The notes below the pieces were generated by a model that ran no database searches, was not told the origin of the DNA, and saw nothing but the letters and a program-made list of their open reading frames with translations. Below are positions 16,700-24,891 of a stretch of DNA of 64,000 nucleotides, in pieces. The DNA lies in NCBI GenBank assembly GCA_016281015.1, contig JAEEHS010000065.1, forward strand, positions 1-64,000, given 5' to 3'. How positions within the stretch are numbered: the first letter of the stretch is position 1; the number at the start of each line of letters is the position of its first letter. The position numbers and the translations under genes are program-made. The stretch comes from Bacteroidales bacterium. GTDB lineage: Bacteria > Bacteroidota > Bacteroidia > Bacteroidales > UBA932.

Positions 16700-17764
16700 T
16701 TACTCTACGCCGATTTCAATGTCCGGATGTTCAATCCACTGTTCCTTGCGGGGATAATCGAAATTGATGTACCAGACGGCTCCGGGAACCAGCAGTCCGG
16801 AAATCTGGATCTTTGCCGCTGCGGGGAAGGTGATCCAATTGCCATTCTGCTTGAGGCGGAGGGCTTTGGTGGTGCCGTCGCTCAGATGGAAGATGATCCT
16901 CACGCCGGTGATATCCAGCGGCAGGGCGAAGACTTTGAAATTCATTGACGCCGTGGTGGAGATGATGGGGTTGTAAGGAGCGTCCTTGTCGTCGTGGAAG
17001 ACAGCACTGATGGTGTTGCTGGTGGTGCCGGTGCCCGTGAAGGCGAAGGACATATTGTTGCCCGGGTCGAACGTCGCCGTTGCTACGCCTGCGAGGGGAA
17101 CCATCGTGGCCGTTTCCGTCTCATAGGTGCTGGTTTCCATCTCGAAACTCGTGATGGTGGTGTTGTCGTTGGCGCCCACGGTAAACTCGAAGGCGGTGAA
17201 GGCCGGATAGAAATCCAGGTTGATGCCGCTCTCGCTGGGAGCGCTCTGCTGACTGGCTACCATGAAGGCGTCCGACATGTCGGCTCTGAAAATGGACACA
17301 TTGTTGGCCCGGTTGCTGAACCGGATGACCTGCGAGGAGGGGATGGTCGCCGACATCCTGTGGTTTCCGACCGTCACCTTGGAAGCGGGATAGGCGGCCC
17401 AGAAGTAGTGGGTGCCTTCGCCCCAGGTGAGGCCGTTCTCGGCGCCGTAGGGCTCCAGGTCCGTCTTGCTGTTGACGCCCGCGACGGAGATGGTGTTCAC
17501 CGAATACTCCTGGGTGGCCATGGCCACGTCGTTGTTCTTCATGGCCAGGACGATGTGGTCCCCGTTGACCCAGTCGATGCGCTCATAGACCGTGCCGCCG
17601 GAAGAGAAATTGGCTCCGCTGTACGCCGTCTTGGTGGAAGGGGCCTTGGGACTGGTGCTGGCGCGGAAACGGATCTGTAAGCCGCTCAGGTTCTTGGTGC
17701 AGGCGGAAAGCCCCAGCAGACAGACTGCCGCGGCCGCGAGGGTGATGATTCTGCTTGTTCTCAT
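16700..17764 (-). CDS. Fimbrillin family lipoprotein, 354 aa
   Basis: Lipoprotein signal MRTSRIITLAAAAVCLLGLSAC. The body has fimbrillin character: PSTKTAYSG, IDWVNGDHIVLAM, HYFWAAYPAS, LDFYPAFTAFEFTV (counterpart of the FxHxLSRVxF strand) and a C-terminal GAVWYINFDYP. First large subunit gene of locus 1 and therefore the best candidate for the shaft protein there. Ten bases separate it from the next gene and twelve from the small gene upstream. Confidence 0.8.
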   Translation of the reverse strand: MRTSRIITLAAAAVCLLGLSACTKNLSGLQIRFRASTSPKAPSTKTAYSGANFSSGGTVYERIDWVNGDHIVLAMKNNDVAMATQEYSVNTISVAGVNSKTDLEPYGAENGLTWGEGTHYFWAAYPASKVTVGNHRMSATIPSSQVIRFSNRANNVSIFRADMSDAFMVASQQSAPSESGINLDFYPAFTAFEFTVGANDNTTITSFEMETSTYETETATMVPLAGVATATFDPGNNMSFAFTGTGTTSNTISAVFHDDKDAPYNPIISTTASMNFKVFALPLDITGVRIIFHLSDGTTKALRLKQNGNWITFPAAAKIQISGLLVPGAVWYINFDYPRKEQWIEHPDIEIGVE

Positions 17765-17776
17765 GGCTTCTCGAAA

Positions 17777-17956
17777 TTATCTGTCCCAATCCTGGTTGAA
17801 TGAGGACTGTGAAAAGTCCATGGTAACAATCTCCTGCCCCGTCGTTTTCACTTCGGAGGAACGCTGCACCGTGGAGGCGCCAAGAAGATCGGTTTCCAGT
17901 TCGACGGAAACCTGCTTGATCACAGCTGGAGCAAGGTATCTCTTCCTAGATTCCAT
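17777..17956 (-). CDS. Small leader-gene protein, 59 aa
   Basis: The protein begins MESRKRYLAPAVIKQVSVEL, continues ETDLLGASTVQRSSEV and ends SSFNQDWDR. It resembles the short Bacteroidetes proteins of the form K-Y-x-x-P-x-(I/V)-x-x-V-x-(V/L)-x-x-x-x-x-(I/L)-L-x-x-S that head envelope operons; no function is known. It is the first gene after the promoter at 18070-18100 and lies 12 bases before the fimbrillin. It has no signal peptide. Locus 2 has no counterpart that I could find. Confidence 0.7.
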   Translation of the reverse strand: MESRKRYLAPAVIKQVSVELETDLLGASTVQRSSEVKTTGQEIVTMDFSQSSFNQDWDR

Positions 17957-18007
17957 AATACACTATCTTTTACTAACAAATTATCATTCAAACATTTCCA
18001 CCGGTCT

Positions 18008-18047
18008 GCCGGTCAAGCGTCCCCCCTTAAGGGTAGGCGAGGCCGGC
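18008..18047 (-). promoter_or_regulatory. Structured leader of fimbrial locus 1
   Basis: The 5' untranslated region (about 105 bases) can fold: GCCGG (18008-18012) pairs with CCGGC (18043-18047), enclosing CCCTTAAGGG (18024-18033). No T run follows in the transcript direction, so a stability or regulator-binding role is as likely as attenuation. Confidence 0.45.
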
Positions 18048-18069
18048 TAAATCGGATAGAAAATACCCG

Positions 18070-18100
18070 CAAATTTATCAATAACCTGCCAAAAAACCAA
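18070..18100 (-). promoter_or_regulatory. Promoter of fimbrial locus 1
   Basis: Minus strand TTG (plus CAA, 18098-18100), 20 bases, TAAATTTG (plus CAAATTTA, 18070-18077). Drives the small gene at 17956 and the four fimbrial genes after it. Confidence 0.75.
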
Positions 18101-18124
18101 GGCTACCGCAGCTCCAGATTGCGT

Positions 18125-18163
18125 TTTTGCAAATTCTGAAACTTACTTTTGTAAATTCTGAAA
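18125..18163. promoter_or_regulatory. Direct repeat with 22-base spacing, candidate AraC operator
   Basis: TTTTGCAAATTCTGAAA (18125-18141) and TTTTGTAAATTCTGAAA (18147-18163) differ at one base and repeat every 22 bases, about two helical turns. They lie upstream of the -33 element of the locus 1 promoter, at about -60 to -100. AraC-family proteins typically bind two half-sites on one DNA face, and an AraC gene ends 20 bases away. Confidence 0.55.
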
Positions 18164-18182
18164 AAGGGGAAAGCTGGGAAAG

Positions 18183-19274
18183 CTACTCCTTGTTGTCACT
18201 TATCCACATCGTGACGGTCTTTCCCATCTTCTGTTTGAAGGCGGCACTGAACGTGCTGTAGCTGTGGAATCCGCTTTCGGCAGAGAGCTGATTGGCCGTA
18301 AAGACACGGTGGTCGGAGACGGCCTCGTGATACAGGCGGATGAAGTGTTCTACGCGCAAGCCATTGATGTAGGCATTATAGGTGAGCCCCTGCCGGGAAA
18401 AGTATTGGCTCAGATAGGACCGATTTGTACCGATGGCCTGGGCAAGCTGGGCAAGGGTGAGGTCGTATTGCAGGAAGAGGAGCGTGTCTTCACAGTACTT
18501 TTTCAACTGCAGGCCGATTCCGTCGGGGACGGCGCGGGTCGAAGGCGTCTCCTTGACCTCTTCCGAAGGCTCCTCCACCACAGTGACGCTGCTATCCAGG
18601 GTCCGGAGCGTTTCCACGCGCCACATCAGCACTCCCACAATCAGGATGTTGATTACCTGAATGGTATATTCGTAAGCTCTGTTGCTGTCGGTATTGCTAT
18701 AAAACAAGAGGGTCAGCAAGAGTACGGCCAACACCAGGATGCTCTGCCAGAACTCCTTGTGCTCCAGGTCGGCATAATTGTCCCTGAGCCAGCGTCCATA
18801 TTTACGCAGGGTCAATACCATATACGCTGAAAGCACGACAAGCAGAATCACGACATAAATGCGGACCGGGGTTAACAGGCTGACGTCTTCACGGATGATG
18901 CCAATGACGGCCAGTACGATCATCGGGACCATTGACAACAGGACCGGCCAGACGTGCCGTTTCCGGTCTTGCAACATACTCAGCATCGTCCCGGACACAG
19001 GGATGATAATAAACAGTATGTCCAGCAGGCACGCGGTGATATATATGGCGGGAGTAGGGTGGAATGCCGCATACATCCAATACAGGTGACCAAGGCCCAT
19101 AGAGGCCAGGAAGACCGCAGTCCACCTGCGCAGGCGGACGGGAGGCTCTATGTCATAGACAAATGCATTGCTTTTGCGCAGCAGCAGATACAGGGCTGCC
19201 AGCACTTCCAATGCTATCACAGCTCCATAGAGGAGGTGGAAGAATATGTCCTGAGTTATCGCCGGGACTTCCAT
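18183..19274 (-). CDS. Membrane-embedded AraC family regulator (locus 1)
   Basis: A 363-residue protein. About seven hydrophobic segments occupy residues 10-235 (LYGAVIALEVLAALYLLL, WTAVFLASMGLGHLYWMY, LLSMVPMIVLAVIGII, ILVLAVLLLTLLFY). A Pro/Glu-rich linker follows, then two helix-turn-helix units in the last 100 residues (LAQLAQAIGTNRSYLSQYFS and QLSAESGFHSYSTFSAAFKQ). It is related in plan to the gene at 62211 beside fimbrial locus 2. It probably senses an envelope or external signal and controls locus 1. A TAAATTTG box (plus 19296-19303) may give it its own promoter, though it also follows the capsule operon by only 26 bases. Confidence 0.85.
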   Translation of the reverse strand: MEVPAITQDIFFHLLYGAVIALEVLAALYLLLRKSNAFVYDIEPPVRLRRWTAVFLASMGLGHLYWMYAAFHPTPAIYITACLLDILFIIIPVSGTMLSMLQDRKRHVWPVLLSMVPMIVLAVIGIIREDVSLLTPVRIYVVILLVVLSAYMVLTLRKYGRWLRDNYADLEHKEFWQSILVLAVLLLTLLFYSNTDSNRAYEYTIQVINILIVGVLMWRVETLRTLDSSVTVVEEPSEEVKETPSTRAVPDGIGLQLKKYCEDTLLFLQYDLTLAQLAQAIGTNRSYLSQYFSRQGLTYNAYINGLRVEHFIRLYHEAVSDHRVFTANQLSAESGFHSYSTFSAAFKQKMGKTVTMWISDNKE

Positions 19275-19300
19275 GCTGTCAAGTGGATTTCGTCACAAAT

Positions 19301-20284
19301 TTACAAATTTCCGCAAAAAAGTTGCGATAAAAGAGGGAAGATTTCGCGAGGTGCATAGCGGAATGAGAACGGCAGGCGCTCCAAAAACTTTTTTGCGGTG
19401 TGAAACTTACGTTTCAGCGGCGACTTGTCATAAAGGGTTTCGAGACGTTTCGAATGGAAATGCCCGAAATTACCGCCGCTTTCCACGATGCGGTAAAGCG
19501 GTCCGGGATCCACAGGCTCCGTCACCGCCACGGCGGGGTCGATATACTGCTTCACAAAACTCAGCAGAAGCGCATTCCAGCGGGAGAGCCCGCATCGGCG
19601 GAACAGCTCGTGAAGCTCCTTATAATCACCGGGATAGGCCTTATAGGCAAGGGCAAAATCGATGATCTGCCGAAGGCCCACCCCGACCCCGCAGGCATGC
19701 TTTCGGATGTGGGCGGAAAGCATCACGAGTTCGGCCTCGGGGGTGCCCACCGGAGGGAGGAGCGCCTCGCGCACATGGAGGTCGAAGTAGCGGCGGTGGA
19801 GCTCCACTTCGCATCCCCGGAGGGTAGCGTCCATGCTCCCGTCCGGTTTGGGGGAGCACGCAATGCCGGAGGTCTTCAGCAGCTCCACCGCCCGGGGAAA
19901 ATCCGCCTCCCGGATATAGATGTCGATGTCGCCGCCGGTGCGAAGCTCCGGCGAAGGGTAGCGGGCGGCGCAGGTGCTGCCTTTCATCACCACCGGCTCC
20001 AGACCTCCGGAGCGGAGAATCCCCAGCACCTCCCTTTCCACCTCGCCGAGTTTCAGGTTCCGGTTCACAATCTTGTTCACTTCGGTGAGAAGGGTGAAAA
20101 GGACGCGTTCGGAGACGGGAAAATCCTCCGGGAAGCGCTCTGCGGCCTGGTACAGCCCACCGACAACCGTCTGGCGGCCGGCCACTTGGATGAGCGAGAG
20201 CCAGGTGCTTTCGTCCAGGGGCCCGGGGGGCAGTTCCCCCCTCAGCAGCTGGAGCAGAAGCGAAAGGGTGGAATCCGGATTCAT
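19301..20284 (-). CDS. Nucleotidyltransferase family protein
   Basis: A 327-residue member of the uncharacterised nucleotidyltransferase family (NTP_transf_5). The motif MKGSTCAARYPSPELRTGGD followed by IDIYI supplies the GGDIDI metal-binding acidic residues near 120; ELHRRYFDLH downstream gives the third acidic/His region. Such genes often sit at the end of Bacteroidetes capsule operons; the substrate has not been established. Its start overlaps the HAD gene by four bases (ATGA), making it the last gene of the capsule operon. Confidence 0.8.
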   Translation of the reverse strand: MNPDSTLSLLLQLLRGELPPGPLDESTWLSLIQVAGRQTVVGGLYQAAERFPEDFPVSERVLFTLLTEVNKIVNRNLKLGEVEREVLGILRSGGLEPVVMKGSTCAARYPSPELRTGGDIDIYIREADFPRAVELLKTSGIACSPKPDGSMDATLRGCEVELHRRYFDLHVREALLPPVGTPEAELVMLSAHIRKHACGVGVGLRQIIDFALAYKAYPGDYKELHELFRRCGLSRWNALLLSFVKQYIDPAVAVTEPVDPGPLYRIVESGGNFGHFHSKRLETLYDKSPLKRKFHTAKKFLERLPFSFRYAPREIFPLLSQLFCGNL

Positions 20285-20688
20285 CGGCCGAAAAGCCTTT
20301 GGAGGAAGGAACGTTTGTGGTGATGTTTGTGGCGGGAGCGCCGCGCTCCGTTCACGATTTCGTAAATCTCTCCCCAGTCCGGGAGCCCCCCGAGGTTGCG
20401 GTCGTCGATGTACACATCGGCCACCAGTTTCGTGGAAGTGGTTTTGTCCGTGAAAGTGAGGCTCCCGGCCGGGGTGTCGCTGTTGATGGCGTAAAACGTG
20501 AAGCCGCGGTCCTTGCAGAAGCGGATCGCATCTTCCAGCAGCTCGCCTTCGCGGGAGGTCCAGAGGATGATCTTGTGTCCTTCGCCCGCGAGCCGGCGCA
20601 GGGTATCGATGGCAAAGGGTTTTTCCCTGCCGATTTTCGGGTACTTGTGTTCTACGATGGTCCCGTCAAAATCTACTGCGATAATCAT
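20281..20688 (-). CDS. HAD-type phosphatase, BT0820-like
   Basis: A 135-residue HAD hydrolase: motif I is VDFDGTIVEH at residues 4-13, motif II is ILWTSREG, the Lys is in TSTKLVADVYIDDRNLGG, which also holds motif IV. Size and sequence match the small Bacteroides phosphatases found in polysaccharide loci; the substrate is probably a phosphorylated metabolite or sugar but is not known. The C-terminus is basic (RRSRHKHHHKRSF). It overlaps the Wzc gene by one base (TAATG) and the next gene by four. Confidence 0.85.
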   Translation of the reverse strand: MIIAVDFDGTIVEHKYPKIGREKPFAIDTLRRLAGEGHKIILWTSREGELLEDAIRFCKDRGFTFYAINSDTPAGSLTFTDKTTSTKLVADVYIDDRNLGGLPDWGEIYEIVNGARRSRHKHHHKRSFLQRLFGR

Positions 20689-23057
20689 TATTTTTCGTCT
20701 TTTTCTCCATATCCGTAACCATAGCCATAACCATATCCGTAGCCATAGCCATAACCGTAACCATAACCGTAGCCGTAGCCATATCCATAGCCGTAGGTGG
20801 TGCGGATGTCACCGCCGTTGAGGATGATGCTGGGGTGGTTCAGGCGGCCGCTCTGGTAGATGGCCTCCAGTTCGGGAAGCGCCCGGCGGTCCACCTTTCC
20901 GCTGCGGAGGATGAACAGGTTCATGTCCACCAGCCGCTGGATCACCATCATGTCGGCCACGGCATTGACCGGAACGCCGTCCAGCAGGATGAAGTCGTAG
21001 CTTCCCTTCAATTCCTCAATCAGTTTGTCGAAGCGGGCGCGGCTCAGCAGTTCGGCCGGATTCGGCGGGATGTGTCCGCCGGGAATGAAGTCCACCCCGG
21101 GCAGCACGTCCTTGTGCAGGATCTCCGCCAGCCGTACGGCGTCGTCGAAGATGTAGTTCGACAATCCGGGGACGCCGTGTTTGAGCGAGAAGAAATTCGA
21201 CGCGGTCCGCTTTCTGAGGTCCATATCCACGAGGACCACTTTTTTCTTGGCATCCGCCAGGCAGGCCGCCATGTTCGTCGTCAGGAAGGTCTTACCGGCC
21301 GAGGAGGAGAAGGAGGTGGTGGCAATCACCGGATGAGAGCAGCCTTCGGGGCGCATGTAATCGAGGTTCGTACACATCAGGCGCATCGCCTCGGTGAACA
21401 CCTTGGACTTGGAGTTCTTGTAGGCCGTCGTGAGGGTCGTGTCGCCTTTTTCGCGCTTCTTCTCCCGGGCGAAGGGGACATCGGCCAGGAAGGGCATGGT
21501 CGTGCCCTCCTCGATGTCCTTGCGGGAATGGACGCGGTTGTCGATGATGATGCGGATGATCAGGACCACCGCCGGAATGAGGAGGCCGATCAGGAAGGCC
21601 ACCATCAGCATCTTGTTGCGGGACGGATAGACGGGCATCCAGCTGGAGGTGGCCGAATCGATCATGCGGGCATTGTTGTCGGCCATCGCCTGGGTGAGGG
21701 AGTTCTCCTCGCGCTTGTTCAACAGGAACATGTACAGCGTTTCCTTGATCTTCTGCTGCCGTTCGATGGACAGGAAGCGGCGGGCCTTGGTCGGCATGGA
21801 GGTGAACTTTCTGAGGGAATGCTGCTCCTGCTCGGCGAGCGCCTGGCGCTGGGAAATGAGCATGGAAATACGGCTGTCGATGAAGCTGTTGACATCGGCC
21901 TTGAGGTCCCTCAGGCTGTCCTCGACACCGCTCACGGCCAGGCTGTACTCACCGCCGCTCTTGAGGAGACTCTCCCTTTTTCGCACGGCGGCGTTGTACT
22001 TCTGGATGGCGCCTTCGATGTAATTGTCTTCCGTCACGAGGTTGGCCGGAATCACTTCATACCCCAGGAACGCCGACTTGACGTAGTCCTTGAGATAGCG
22101 CATGGTGCTGAGCTTCGTTTCCAGCTCCACGATCTGCTTGTTCAGGGCGTTGTTCTGATTCAGGTAGTCGGCGGCCGTCGCCTCGACGTCCAGGATCCGT
22201 TCGCTGGTCTTGAGCCGGGACAGGTCCTCTTCCACCGTGCCCAGTTCGTCCTGGATGATGGCGAGACGCTCATTGATGAAGGCGGCGGTATTCACCGCAA
22301 TGCGGTTCTTTTCCCGCACGGCGTCTTCGTTGTATTTCTGGACCAGCATGTTCAGCACGTCATTGGCGCGCAGGTAGGAATAGTCCATCAGGGAGAGCTG
22401 CAGGATGGAGCCGTCGGTTTCGGCCTGGACGACCTTGAGGTTGGAGACAAAGAGCGAGGCCCGGGAGGGGACGGACATCTTGACCACCTTGATTTCCTTG
22501 CCCAGATAGGAGCTGAAGCTGGCATTCGGGGAGAAGACCACCCGGTGTCCGCTTACCCGGAGCGTATCGCCGAGCTGGACCTCCTGCCTTTCCACCCCGG
22601 AGCCTTCCACGGTAATCTGCGTCTCCCCGGAAGGGGTGACCTTCAGGAAACACTCGAAGTCCCCTTCACTGCGGACGACGAACATCCTCACCGGGGCGTT
22701 CCGGTAGAGTTCGACATTGCGCAGCCGGTCCTTTTCGACATAGTCGATATCGGCATCCAGGGTCGTGACGACCATCTGCATGAGCTCGCGGGACTGGAGC
22801 TGGAGGATTTCGTTGGACATGCTCACGTGGTTGATGAGGCTGCTGTATGCGCCCATCTGCACGGTGCTCTGGGTATTGGACGGGTCCTTGATGATGATGG
22901 TCGCGTCGCTCCGGAAAACGTGCTGCATCTTGGAATAGCGGTAATACGCGAATCCCACGCTGATCGCGACGCAGACCACGAACAGGTACCAGTGGCTGAG
23001 CAGGTAGAAGAACAGGTCTACCAGGTTGACGGTGCTGTTGTTGTTTTTCTCGTTCAT
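20688..23057 (-). CDS. Wzc-like polysaccharide co-polymerase / tyrosine autokinase
   Basis: A 789-residue inner-membrane protein that controls polysaccharide chain length and export. A first membrane helix (residues about 11-33) opens the Wzz domain, a second lies near 490-512 (MLMVAFLIGLLIPAVVLII), with a long coiled periplasmic part between. The cytoplasmic BY-kinase domain has Walker A SFSSSAGKTFLTTNMA near 585, Walker A' VVLVDMDLR near 607 and Walker B FILLDGVP near 690. It ends in about 15 Tyr-Gly pairs, the phosphorylated tyrosine tail, which is unusually regular. Partner of the Wza-like protein encoded three bases upstream. Confidence 0.92.
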   Translation of the reverse strand: MNEKNNNSTVNLVDLFFYLLSHWYLFVVCVAISVGFAYYRYSKMQHVFRSDATIIIKDPSNTQSTVQMGAYSSLINHVSMSNEILQLQSRELMQMVVTTLDADIDYVEKDRLRNVELYRNAPVRMFVVRSEGDFECFLKVTPSGETQITVEGSGVERQEVQLGDTLRVSGHRVVFSPNASFSSYLGKEIKVVKMSVPSRASLFVSNLKVVQAETDGSILQLSLMDYSYLRANDVLNMLVQKYNEDAVREKNRIAVNTAAFINERLAIIQDELGTVEEDLSRLKTSERILDVEATAADYLNQNNALNKQIVELETKLSTMRYLKDYVKSAFLGYEVIPANLVTEDNYIEGAIQKYNAAVRKRESLLKSGGEYSLAVSGVEDSLRDLKADVNSFIDSRISMLISQRQALAEQEQHSLRKFTSMPTKARRFLSIERQQKIKETLYMFLLNKREENSLTQAMADNNARMIDSATSSWMPVYPSRNKMLMVAFLIGLLIPAVVLIIRIIIDNRVHSRKDIEEGTTMPFLADVPFAREKKREKGDTTLTTAYKNSKSKVFTEAMRLMCTNLDYMRPEGCSHPVIATTSFSSSAGKTFLTTNMAACLADAKKKVVLVDMDLRKRTASNFFSLKHGVPGLSNYIFDDAVRLAEILHKDVLPGVDFIPGGHIPPNPAELLSRARFDKLIEELKGSYDFILLDGVPVNAVADMMVIQRLVDMNLFILRSGKVDRRALPELEAIYQSGRLNHPSIILNGGDIRTTYGYGYGYGYGYGYGYGYGYGYGYGYGYGYGEKDEK
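20707..20796 (-). repeat. Hexanucleotide tandem repeat coding (Tyr-Gly)15
   Basis: Fifteen six-base units of the form TAYGGN on the minus strand encode alternating Tyr and Gly at the end of the Wzc-like kinase. Third-position bases vary, so the array is not a pure microsatellite. Because units are six bases, gain or loss keeps the frame and changes the number of tyrosines. Confidence 0.9.
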
Positions 23058-23060
23058 GGC

Positions 23061-23810
23061 TTATCTCTTTGACCAAATAATGGCGTTGACGACAATGGAC
23101 ATCAGGGAAAGTCCCGCGGTGACAAAGGACATCGTGGTCTGGCCGCTGGCGCTGAGCCGCACACCCTTGGGCTTGATATACACGACGTCGTTCTGCTTCA
23201 GGTAGAAAACCGGCGAGTCGAAGAGGTCCTTGCTCTGGAGGTCCACCGAATAGGAGCGGCGGAAGCCGTTCTCGGTCCGGATGACCATGACGTCGCGGAT
23301 GTCGGAGCGGTTGGAGACGTCTCCGCTCGTGGCCAGCACCTGGAGGATGTTGATGCTGCTGCCCTTGACAGGGACCACGGCATTGCCCGCACTGCCGATC
23401 ACGGTGATGCTGAAATTCTCCAGCGTCACGTTCACGATGGGGTCCTTGATGAATCCGTTCGCCCGGATCCCGTCGGCGATGCCGTTGCGGATCTGGGTGA
23501 GGGTGGCGCCCCAGACGCTGATGGTGCCGAGGACCGGGAATTCGATGTTGCCGTTCCGGTCCACGACGTATTTCAGGCCGCCTTTCGCCTCGGAAAACAG
23601 GTTGAACGGTGCGGCGAGTTCGGGCGTGGAGCTGGTGACGGTGATGCCCAGGCAGTCGTCCGGCTGGATGACCAGTTCCGGGGCCGGCGTCACCGGATAA
23701 TCCGTATTGTACGCCATGTCCATCAGGTAACTCATCTGCTTGGCCGTGGTACAGGACAGCATCCCGAGCAAGGCGATCCATGCCGGGATGGAATTAAACA
23801 AGCGCTTCAT
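23061..23810 (-). CDS. Wza-like polysaccharide export lipoprotein
   Basis: A 249-residue outer-membrane export protein. Signal peptide MKRLFNSIPAWIALLGMLSC; the Poly_export domain begins at YPVTPAPELVIQPDDCLGIT and runs to GTISVWGATLTQIRNGIADG; an SLBB-like part follows (FSITVIGSAGNAVVPVKGSS, NILQVLATSGDVSNRSDIRD), then VFYLKQNDVVYIKPKGVR. A hydrophobic C-terminal segment (SFVTAGLSLMSIVVNAIIW) may span the outer membrane as in Wza. Start overlaps the upstream glycosyltransferase gene by 17 bases. Confidence 0.9.
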   Translation of the reverse strand: MKRLFNSIPAWIALLGMLSCTTAKQMSYLMDMAYNTDYPVTPAPELVIQPDDCLGITVTSSTPELAAPFNLFSEAKGGLKYVVDRNGNIEFPVLGTISVWGATLTQIRNGIADGIRANGFIKDPIVNVTLENFSITVIGSAGNAVVPVKGSSINILQVLATSGDVSNRSDIRDVMVIRTENGFRRSYSVDLQSKDLFDSPVFYLKQNDVVYIKPKGVRLSASGQTTMSFVTAGLSLMSIVVNAIIWSKR

Positions 23811-24891
23811 ATAGCTGAAAAATTGATTGAATCATGGACTCTTCGCGGAAACAGGTCTCAAAACGCTTCCGCGCTCCCTCCGAGAAGGCCGGGTACTGGG
23901 CCATCACCTCTTCGATGGCCGATGCCAGCGCCCGGGAATCCCCCGGGGGAACATTTCTTCCGGAGACGCCGTCCTGGTTGACCCAGGAGACGCCGGAGCC
24001 GGGAATGGTCGTGGCCACGACGGGTTTCCCGCAGGAGAAAGCCTCGATCTGGACGATGCCGAACGCTTCGGTTTTCATCACGCTGGAAAGGACGAAAAGA
24101 TCGCAGGCGCCGTAGTAGGAGGGGAGGAGGCCATCGTCCAGATAGCCTTCGAGAAAGACCCTTCCTTGCAGGTGCTCCTCCGCGATAAGCTGCTCCAGTT
24201 CTCCCCGAAGGGGACCGTCGCCGCCGATGACAAGCTGGTACGCCGCGGGAAGGTACTTCATGGCGCGGATGAGAACCGGATAGCCTTTGTAGGGGACCAT
24301 CCGCCCGATGGAAAGAAGGAGGATCTTTCCCGGGAAACGCGCCCGAATCTCCGCTGCGCCCTGGGGGTCGGCCGCGATGGGCCGGATGCCGATGGGGACC
24401 GGGCAGCACTTTTCCTGCACGTCCTTCAGATAGGGCGAAGACTGGATATAGATTGGGCTCGTGCCGACGATCCGGTCGGCGCGGCGGATGAGCCAGCGCT
24501 GCAGCGGACGGTAGAGCGTGAGCAGAAAGCGCTGCGAAAGGATATCGCTGTGATAGTGGAGCACGACTTTCCCCTTGTAGCCGCTGAGGCGGAGGGCCAG
24601 GGCGGCCATCGGGTCGGGGTGATGGACATGGATGATGTCGTAGCCGGCCTGGTGGCGCCGGAGCCAGGAGATCATCGCGGGGGCGATCATCGTGGCGGCT
24701 TTTTTTGCAAGGGCCTTGACGCGGAACACGCGGCCATGCTCGTTGAGGCGAATCGTCTCGCCGGAGGTCAGGCAGGCGCAGAGCATGTCGCAGTCCACAC
24801 CCAGTTCCGACAGGCCCCGGGTGAGGTCCCACATCACTTTCTCCACGCCGCCGCGGATGGGATAGAATTTACCGAGCTGGAGAATTCTCAT
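23794..24891 (-). CDS. Glycosyltransferase family 4
   Basis: A 365-residue GT-B enzyme. N-terminal domain: MRILQLGKFYPIRGGVEKVM with the glycine-rich loop, IIHVHHPDPMAALAL. C-terminal GT4 domain: ILLLSIGRMVPYKGYPVLIRA, LVIGGDGPLRGELE, and the nucleotide-binding EAFGIVQIEAFSCGKPVVAT with the E-x7-E pair. It adds one sugar to the repeat unit at the inner face of the membrane; donor not predictable. ATG 24891 is chosen because it overlaps the preceding stop as ATGA and gives the canonical N-terminus. Confidence 0.88.
   Translation of the reverse strand: MRILQLGKFYPIRGGVEKVMWDLTRGLSELGVDCDMLCACLTSGETIRLNEHGRVFRVKALAKKAATMIAPAMISWLRRHQAGYDIIHVHHPDPMAALALRLSGYKGKVVLHYHSDILSQRFLLTLYRPLQRWLIRRADRIVGTSPIYIQSSPYLKDVQEKCCPVPIGIRPIAADPQGAAEIRARFPGKILLLSIGRMVPYKGYPVLIRAMKYLPAAYQLVIGGDGPLRGELEQLIAEEHLQGRVFLEGYLDDGLLPSYYGACDLFVLSSVMKTEAFGIVQIEAFSCGKPVVATTIPGSGVSWVNQDGVSGRNVPPGDSRALASAIEEVMAQYPAFSEGARKRFETCFREESMIQSIFQLYEALV

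Noticed and set aside
19275..19300. A terminator between the capsule operon and the AraC gene
   Set aside because: The 26-base gap has no hairpin. Read-through from the capsule operon into the AraC gene cannot be excluded.
20700..20800. The regular short repeats as a CRISPR array
   Set aside because: Units are six bases with no spacers and encode Tyr-Gly pairs in the frame of the kinase.
20835..23072. A 745-codon plus-strand frame opposite the Wzc-like gene
   Set aside because: Complement of a gene with clear Walker motifs; His/Gln/Val-rich composition and no recognisable features.
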